Origin: Gnetum montanum
Lineage: Eukaryota > Streptophyta > Gnetopsida > Gnetales > Gnetaceae
DNA: 64,000 nucleotides
Assembly (NCBI GenBank): GCA_015680685.1
Contig: MNCI01003697.1
Span: 60,278-124,277, forward strand
Direction: 5' to 3'
Shown: piece after piece, positions 59,556 through 64,000 of the stretch
Numbering within the stretch: the first letter of the stretch is position 1
Layout of the letters: every line of letters starts with the position of its first letter
Notes under the pieces: model-generated
What the model was told of the DNA's origin: nothing
Database searches by the model: none
The model's input: the letters and a program-made list of their open reading frames with translations, nothing else
Made by a program: the position numbers and the translations under genes

Positions 59556-60084
59556 AATTTTGAAAGATTTGAATGTAACTTTTTCTTCATAGGATTTTCG
59601 ATACATATTATTGGTGTTTGAAAATTGGATCCATGAGTCTGATGAGGCATTTTAACTTTCTATGACTCATCTTTCTTTCCATTAAGGATGATCATCTATG
59701 GTGATCTCTTTTCTTTCTCTTGTTCATATCTTGTTATCATAATAGAATCGCTTCTTTCTTAAGCCTTTGTTCACTAATATGGCTTGATCATATTTTTGTT
59801 AACTTTGTACCCTTCTTGTATATATCTAAGATTTGAATTTAGGAAAGAAGAATAGATGGTGTTGAACATTCTAGTGGCAAGATAATATTACCTTATAAGT
59901 TTCTCCATATGAATTGTTCATCCTAGTGAAAAATGAACATGAAATTAGGATAATAAAAATTAATATGAGTATATGATATTCGTGTTTGTGTTATTGTAAT
60001 TCATTCTTCTTTATTATAATCTTTGTCATTACTTTTCTTAAGATCAATAGTAGGTGGAAATTTCACTTTGGATATTGAAGCCAT
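59556..60084 (-). pseudogene. gag N-terminal part of element F (right of gypsy D)
   Basis: The start ATG at 60084 reads MASISKVKFPPTIDLKKSN. Further on, TRISYTHINFYYPNFMFIFH and EQFIWRNL-GNIILPLE match VVYAHPDEYVPNFTFILHQDKQLHCRDLEGNIVLLPD of D. Gag then continues left of D at 49799. Stops are present. Confidence 0.72.
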
Positions 60085-60210
60085 TTTCATGTGGTTGATG
60101 TTTTAGTGTGTGCATTTTGAAAAAAATATATTCTAAGTATGAATGATAGGTTTGATGATAATTGATACAATGAAGTATGTAAAGTCAACTAACTAGCAAA
60201 CATTGACACA

Positions 60211-60228
60211 TCCTTAGTAATAGTATCA
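60211..60228 (-). promoter_or_regulatory. Primer binding site of element F
   Basis: The minus strand reads TGATACTATTACTAAGGA one base after the LTR. Every difference from the tRNA-Asp-like site in B and C (TGGTGCCATTACCAAGGA and TGGTGCTATTGTCGAGGA) is a transition. Confidence 0.7.
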
Positions 60229-60229
60229 A

Positions 60230-61083
60230 TGATGAGTAGTAGATAATTCCAATACTCAATCATATAAGTCACAAATATTCACACGCAACTAGATCATAAT
60301 CCATGGATGGGCAATGTAAGTATATTAGTGAGTTAATATTAAGTTCATGATTTTTGTCTATCCACTCAAAGTTAGCGAGGTGTAAAATGTATGGTTTAAG
60401 GTATATGATAAATTAATGTTGATTAGCTTTAAGTATGCTAAGTGTAAACATAGTGAAAATGGATATAAATTCTATTAACTAGGAACAATACAATATAAAA
60501 CTATTCTATCTTATTATGATGAGTATTTGTTTATGGTTTTTTGTACATGGCCTAGGTTATATAACTAATACTAGGATTACCAAGTAACTTTACATCTAAG
60601 TAAATAGAGCAAAGTCACTACTGGGTTACCAAACAAGTACATTTTATGCTTGAAATCAATTTTATTCATTTAGCATTATTAATGAACATTGGAATAGTAA
60701 ATGACTTAAGAAATATAAATGCTATAGTAAAAATAAATAACATAGAAAAGTAAATCTATTCTATGTGAGATGATTTAATGATGTAGAACAATCTTGATCT
60801 TTATTGTAGTTTATGAATTATGTTTCAAAATAATCCACTTGAATAAAGATGTCATACAACTGTAATTCATGATACTATAGGCATTTACCACTAACTCTAA
60901 CTTTATGAAAATAAACTACAAGAATTTCACTAAGTTTTAGACAAAAATTTATTTTTGACATGATAGTAGACTCATATTTATAGACATGACCATGATTCAC
61001 TACATCATATCTACAATAATGTATACTAAGCTATGATATTGCATTTACAATATCATAGTCCAATACTTAAAGCTATTTCATCA
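60230..61083 (-). repeat. 5' LTR of element F
   Basis: 854 bp; on the minus strand TGATGAAATAGC (61083) to CTACTACTCATCA (60230). TATA box ctataaatatg (60973-60983, minus). It pairs with the LTR at 21857-23251. Confidence 0.9.
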
Positions 61084-62600
61084 ATTTGTACCTTGTTATG
61101 GTATACAATACTTCCACTTGTAATTTTGAAAGCATTCTACTCTTAAATATCTTTAAGTGTTAATAATTTTAAGCTTTTTTATTAGTTAGCTAAAAAATGT
61201 AATCTGTCTTATTAGTTTCATAAATTAGCTTTTATTTTGTCAACATTCATCTTCTTTTTTGTACATTTACAAAATTTTTCTAAATGATGTAATACTATTT
61301 TAAATTGTATTTCTAAATTTCTAATTAATGTTACATTGTCTTCAATGAATAATAGTTGTATCCATAACTAATCCATTTTAATGACATGATTTGTACACAT
61401 CTTTAATTCATTCTTCTAGTTCATTAATAAAAATACTAAATAATGTTAGTGAAAGAGGACATGGTTTCTTTACTTATATATTGCTCTAAAACTAACAAGA
61501 TATTATATTTTCTTAATCTTTTAATTTAAAAAATTGCTGTTTTGTATAAATTTTAGATGACATTGAGTAAACCATAACCAACTTTAAGTTTGATATGTAT
61601 ACTCCATAATTATTCTCTCAAAATAGAGTTAAATGGTTTAGTACTAAAATCAATAAAGTAAATAAATGTTTTATCTTGTTTTCCTTTGCTTTTCAATGTA
61701 ATATCTTAAAGTAACTAGATGATCTAGTGTAAAGCACTTTTTCTTGAAACCTACTTGTTAAAATGATTATGATCAATATGTAATTATTTAAATTTTATTT
61801 ATATTCTTTTTAAAAAATCATAATAGCTATACTAATAATTCATTGTCTAGTTAATCAATTTAAATTCTTTCATTAAGTATTTTTCAAGTCTCTATCTAGA
61901 CAAGCTCTCTACCACATTTTAATAATTCAACATATAATCCCTCTATATCTATAGCTTTTTCATAGGCTAATTTCTCAATTCTAACTACTACTTCATTATA
62001 CGTAAGCTATAAAATATCTAGGAGCATGTAAATTTATATGTTATTTATGCTATGGTGGAACATATTCTCGTATAATCCTTTTATCTATCCAAATGGTATA
62101 TCATTTCTTGGAGAAACTTAATTTTTAAAAAGTTTTCCAACAATTCATATATCTTACTTTATTATTTACACCATATTTTTATTGGTATGCTCTTAGAATT
62201 GTTTTTCACTCAAAGAAAGTTCATGTATTTCTTACTCAAAGCTTTTATATTAGAAATTTTTTTGATAGTTGATCATTTTTACAAACATCTTTCATCAAAT
62301 CACTTCTTATTACCCATAAATATCTTTTGTATAGTGGCAGTTTTTGTAGCCTCTAGCAAATTTTTTTTTAACTAATTTTTGAATTTTTTTCATTTTCAAC
62401 AAACTTTAAACCTCTTTCTCAAGATATTTTGTATCTACATCTATAATATGCCTTCTTATTTTTTAACATTGCATATTGTTAGAATACCTTCATTTAATGA
62501 AAAATTGTAGAAAATGATGTGGATACTCTAATAATTTACCATTAACCTAAAATTCAATGATTCATAGTATATTTTGAGATGTAAAATAATATATGAACAT
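61084..62600 (-). pseudogene. LINE reverse transcriptase remnant, minus strand (right of element F)
   Basis: On the minus strand: ITYNEVVVRIEKLAYEKAIDIEGLYVELLKCGRELV (61890-62010 region), comparable to FTIEEVVYNINKLACGK...LYAKLIK of the plus-strand LINE at 12150. Further on LFSIFINELEE-like sequence (about 61400-61450) and decayed palm motifs. It stops at 61084 where element F begins and appears to continue at 21856. Heavily broken, with no intact catalytic box. Confidence 0.68.
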
Positions 62601-63056
62601 CTTTTTTCTTTATTAATATACAATCTTGAGCTTGATATACATTTTTGAATCTCATTTAAAATGTTAAGATTAAGGCCTTATCCCTAATTTAATACATGTT
62701 TTCCTATTTGATTTATTTTAGTGTTCTCCAATGTTTCTTCTTATCCATTTTTAATGTGACTATATTCTTGCATCTTTAATTATTCTACCACTCTAGAATA
62801 TTAATTTTCTTAGAACTAATCCTTGTATTAGAATTACCATATATATATAAAATTTACCTTTTAATTTAAATTCTGTTATGTCTAATCCTACATATTAAAA
62901 AGATTTTTAAAAAGATAAATCTAGCTTTTCATACAATGTTGCATGTTGTAGAAGAAAGTAATAAAAAGCAAGGAATACAAAGCATTTCTTTTGAATAATC
63001 TTCAACTAAATATATTTTTTATGATTCTTAATCTTTTTCACTTTGATTACCTTTTG

Positions 63057-63095
<39 letters not shown>

Positions 63096-63635
63096 ANTAA
63101 TGATCTTTTCCATTTATGAGATCTAACACTTGGTTCTTTTATTTTACTAAAACTAGACAACTCAAAATTTTCAAAATCTACTTGTTCTTAAGATTTAACC
63201 CCTCTAAAATATAACATGTATTTAAAAAACCAATATCATAGAGTGTAGCCATTTTAGTGATAATGTCATCATCTACATTCAAAAATCTATAGTGCAAAGT
63301 GTTCAACACTTTTTTGAAAATGTCCTACCCTTGATCACTACAATATGTTTTTATTGGTATAAGGGAACAACCTTGACCAATACAACATAGTTACTCATTT
63401 TAGATGATTACTGGTCTCTAGCTCTAGTAAGGCATGGATAACTCCAAATAGCTTTTGCTAGTTTGTTGAACTAATTTTGGCTTAATTCATATATTCTTAA
63501 GTTACTTTTTGAATGTTTTAAGTATTTTCCTTGTTTATAATAACAAATAATAAGCTTTCTCTTTTACCTAAATTTATATTTTAATAAAATGTCTCTAATA
63601 ATCTCCTAATCAATGAATCCTAAATTCTACCATAG
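62601..63635. other. Unassigned AT-rich sequence with poly(T) tract
   Basis: No LTR end, domain or conserved landmark was recognised. A run of about 30 T followed by A and a single N is at 63059-63097. The N probably marks an unresolved join. The part nearest 62601 may be the endonuclease region of the minus-strand LINE. Confidence 0.4.
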
Positions 63636-63892
63636 TGATGAGTAGTAGGTACCCCTAAGCCAAACCATATGCATGACAAGCGTTCATGCATGATTTGGTT
63701 AAATTTCATGGATGGGACTAATTGTGGCATCTAGATTGTTAAGCATTGATCATAGGATGTTGCCTTCCCACTTGGACTAGTGGTAGCTTTGTCACGTATG
63801 GTTTAGTCCAAAGTGAGGCATATGATAATTGACGTTGTTAGGCTAATTTTACTCCTAGTGATAAACATAATTGGAAATGAAATTTAATCATA
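63636..63892 (-). repeat. Partial LTR of the same gypsy group, minus strand
   Basis: Starts (low coordinate) with tgatgagtagtaggtacccc, the reverse complement of the TCATCA LTR end. It continues through 'ccatatgcatgacaagcgtt', 'tggttaaatttcatggatgg', 'cccacttggactagtgg' and 'gtttagtccaaagtgaggca', the U5 side of LTR C (13840-14011) in reverse. It is cut at the N (63893). Confidence 0.8.
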
Positions 63893-64000
63893 NTCCAATT
63901 ATGTTTATCACTAGGAGTAAAATTAGCCTAACAACGTCAATTATCATATGCCTCACTTTGGACTAAACCATACGTGACAAAGCTACCACTAGTCCAAGTG
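63769..64000. repeat. Perfect 106-bp palindrome around a single N
   Basis: 63769-63874 and 63895-64000 are exact reverse complements (106 bp each, no mismatch seen), with a 20-bp spacer that contains N at 63893. The right arm runs off the window. The arms are LTR sequence. The exact identity and the N at the centre suggest an assembly fold-back, but a recent inverted duplication is possible. Confidence 0.9.

Larger units (their letters stand above)
21857..61083 (-). mobile_element. Gypsy element F, minus strand, host of three nested retrotransposons
   Basis: The two LTRs (21857-23251 and 60230-61083) are homologous along their whole length apart from a 523-bp insertion in the 3' one, and lie in the same orientation. 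Between them the element's own interior is split by D (49805-59550), H (43270-48338) and B (27246-40564). Removing these leaves about 10.5 kb that reads in order: primer site, gag (three pieces), protease region, 3' region and an extra ORF. No RT, RNase H or integrase remnant was found in F. Flanks are aattt (21852-21856) and atttg (61084-61088); a TSD aattt is possible if one A was lost next to the high-coordinate LTR end. F is the oldest layer of this nest and sits in a LINE. Confidence 0.87.

Noticed and set aside
60230-61083. Solo LTR
   Set aside because: It is followed by a primer site and gag start on the minus strand, and its partner LTR lies at 21857-23251, so it is the 5' LTR of element F.
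63769-64000. Terminal inverted repeats of a DNA transposon or foldback element
   Set aside because: The arms are internal gypsy LTR sequence, and the centre carries an assembly N.

Overview
This window is repeat-derived heterochromatin from a large plant nuclear genome. It is AT-rich and contains no host gene, tRNA, rRNA or microRNA that I can recognise. Almost all of it is decayed LTR retrotransposons and LINEs, most nested in one another. The mix (Ty3/gypsy elements with an Athila-like pol and a tRNA-Asp-like primer site, one Ty1/copia element, and LINEs) says land plant. The size of the nest and the decay of nearly every copy suit a gymnosperm or another very large genome, but the species cannot be fixed from sequence alone.

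Layout, left to right. 1-1826: the right end of a GC-richer element, probably an LTR, inserted in gypsy element A. 1827-9893: gypsy element A, minus strand, with its 5' LTR at 9011-9893. 9894-11160: mostly a minus-strand LINE fragment. 11165-13182 and 19475-20312: a plus-strand LINE split by gypsy element C (13183-19469, TSD ggtat/agtat). About 21500-21856 and 61084-62600: a minus-strand LINE split by gypsy element F. F (minus strand, 21857-61083) is itself split by gypsy B (plus, 27246-40564), copia H (minus, 43270-48338, TSD gataa), gypsy D (plus, 49805-59550, TSD cttag) and a 523-bp insertion in its 3' LTR. 63636-64000: another minus-strand LTR of the same superfamily that turns into a perfect palindrome around a single N.

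The gypsy elements A, B, C, D and F (and the LTR at the right edge) form one related group. They share LTR ends TGATGA...TCATCA, a one-base spacer, an 18-nt primer site resembling tRNA-Asp, a gag starting MSSS in A, B and D, a gag motif C-X10-C-C-X4-H, and a long 3' region carrying a conserved inverted repeat in four of the five. A, B and D retain protease, reverse transcriptase (FMDDFS-type), RNase H and integrase remnants. C and F have lost the RT-RNase H-integrase block. B and F carry an extra ORF between the pol or gag region and the 3' LTR, preceded by its own TATA-like sequence. All coding regions are broken. In the best-preserved copy (D) the in-frame stops I inspected are all explained by C-to-T or G-to-A changes, as expected from decay of methylated cytosines.

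I see no system beyond transposable elements. The points most worth checking are the conserved 3' hairpin-like repeat, the internal promoter-like module before the extra ORF, the unusual gag metal-binding-like motif, and the exact palindrome at the right edge.
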